Position numbers and translations under genes: made by a program
Assembly (NCBI GenBank): GCA_002307175.1
Contig: DBTS01000038.1
Span: 27,944-41,348 of the forward strand
DNA from: Rhodocyclaceae bacterium UBA1310
Lineage (GTDB): Bacteria; Pseudomonadota; Gammaproteobacteria; Burkholderiales; Rhodocyclaceae
Direction of reading: 5' to 3'
DNA length: 13,405 bases
In this document: positions 13,246-13,405 of the stretch, one piece after another
Numbering within the stretch: the first letter of the stretch is position 1
Layout of the letters: each line of letters begins with the position of its first letter
The notes under the pieces: generated by a model
Seen by the model: the letters and a program-made list of their open reading frames with translations, nothing else
The model's database searches: none
What the model was told of the DNA's origin: nothing

Positions 13246-13405
13246 TCACGGCAGTTCAACCGCACCGATATCGCATTTGGTAACATCTCTTGCCACACCG
13301 CGCTGGTCAAACACCACGCAGCCCGAACCGATCCCAAGCAGACCACTTGCCGATCCCGGCAACATCGTCTGGGTTGGCCCGCCGTTATCGGCTGGGGGCG
13401 GCGCC
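13246..13405 (-). CDS. C-terminus of a choice-of-anchor Q domain (beta-helix) protein, partial
   Basis: The minus strand is open from the right edge to a TGA at 13246 and encodes the last 52 residues of a protein. Motifs in order are PADNGGPTQTMLPGSASG, SGCVVFDQRGVARD and CDIGAVELP. The combination NGGPT-x-T...LPGS...DQRG-x-R...CDIGAVE is the hallmark of the choice-of-anchor Q domain that ends many secreted parallel beta-helix proteins. The usual SPAIDAG stretch is here SASGLLGIGSGC, a variation. Two Cys may bridge. Such proteins are typically large surface or secreted proteins, some binding or cutting polysaccharide. It ends only 29 bp before the esterase start on the same strand, so it probably heads the same transcript. 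The rest of the gene is outside the window. Confidence 0.75.
   Translation of the reverse strand, partial: APPPADNGGPTQTMLPGSASGLLGIGSGCVVFDQRGVARDVTKCDIGAVELP

Noticed and set aside
12909..13283. Plus-strand frame encoding an EDEDEDED acidic run
   Set aside because: It is the reverse reading of the serine-linker repeats of the esterase, and has no start context.

Overview
The window looks like a moderately GC-rich Gram-negative chromosome, most likely a betaproteobacterium (Rhodocyclales-like). This placement is inference. It rests on the YddA/SbmA-type ABC exporter, the periplasmic TRAP receptor, the lipoprotein-anchored xylan-degrading enzymes with Ser/Gly linkers, and the degenerate intergenic palindromes related to the 'GGTGCAATTCGC...GCACCCTAC' and 'CCCGCGAAAGCGGGAATCC' types. 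There is no tRNA, rRNA, CRISPR array, transposase or integrase.

Layout. The left edge may hold the first codons of a minus-strand gene. At 151-1959 (-) lies a fused permease/ATPase ABC exporter. A gene-free stretch of about 800 bp (1960-2754) is a mosaic of REP-like palindromes with one duplicated block. Next come a 104-aa cytosolic protein of unknown function (2755-3069, -), a 444-bp gap, and two tandem paralogous secreted proteins (3514-4110 and 4351-5034, -). After a 554-bp gap is a TRAP-type solute receptor (5589-6584, +) without its permease genes. Its Rho-independent terminator lies inside the 3' end of the convergent 115-aa membrane-protein gene (6645-6992, -). A HAD-family hydrolase (7065-7748, -) and a secreted protein of unknown function (7881-8561, -) follow.

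The GTG-started low-specificity threonine aldolase gene ltaE (8915-9952, +) has a leader with three nearly abutting hairpins and two mutually exclusive pairings around its Shine-Dalgarno sequence. It is the best candidate here for an undescribed cis-regulatory RNA.

The right end (10023-13405, -) is a polysaccharide-degradation cluster read leftward. It holds the C-terminus of a choice-of-anchor Q type beta-helix protein, an alpha/beta-hydrolase lipoprotein esterase of the CE1/PHB-depolymerase type, and a GH30 xylanase-like lipoprotein with three Ig-like repeats. Esterase and glycosidase share the same lipobox-polyGly-SDSAS anchor, so they probably sit side by side on the outer membrane, one removing ester side groups and the other cutting the backbone. 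The GH30 enzyme lacks the arginine motif that canonical GH30_8 enzymes use to read glucuronic acid, so its specificity may differ. A terminator for this cluster overlaps the ltaE stop codon.
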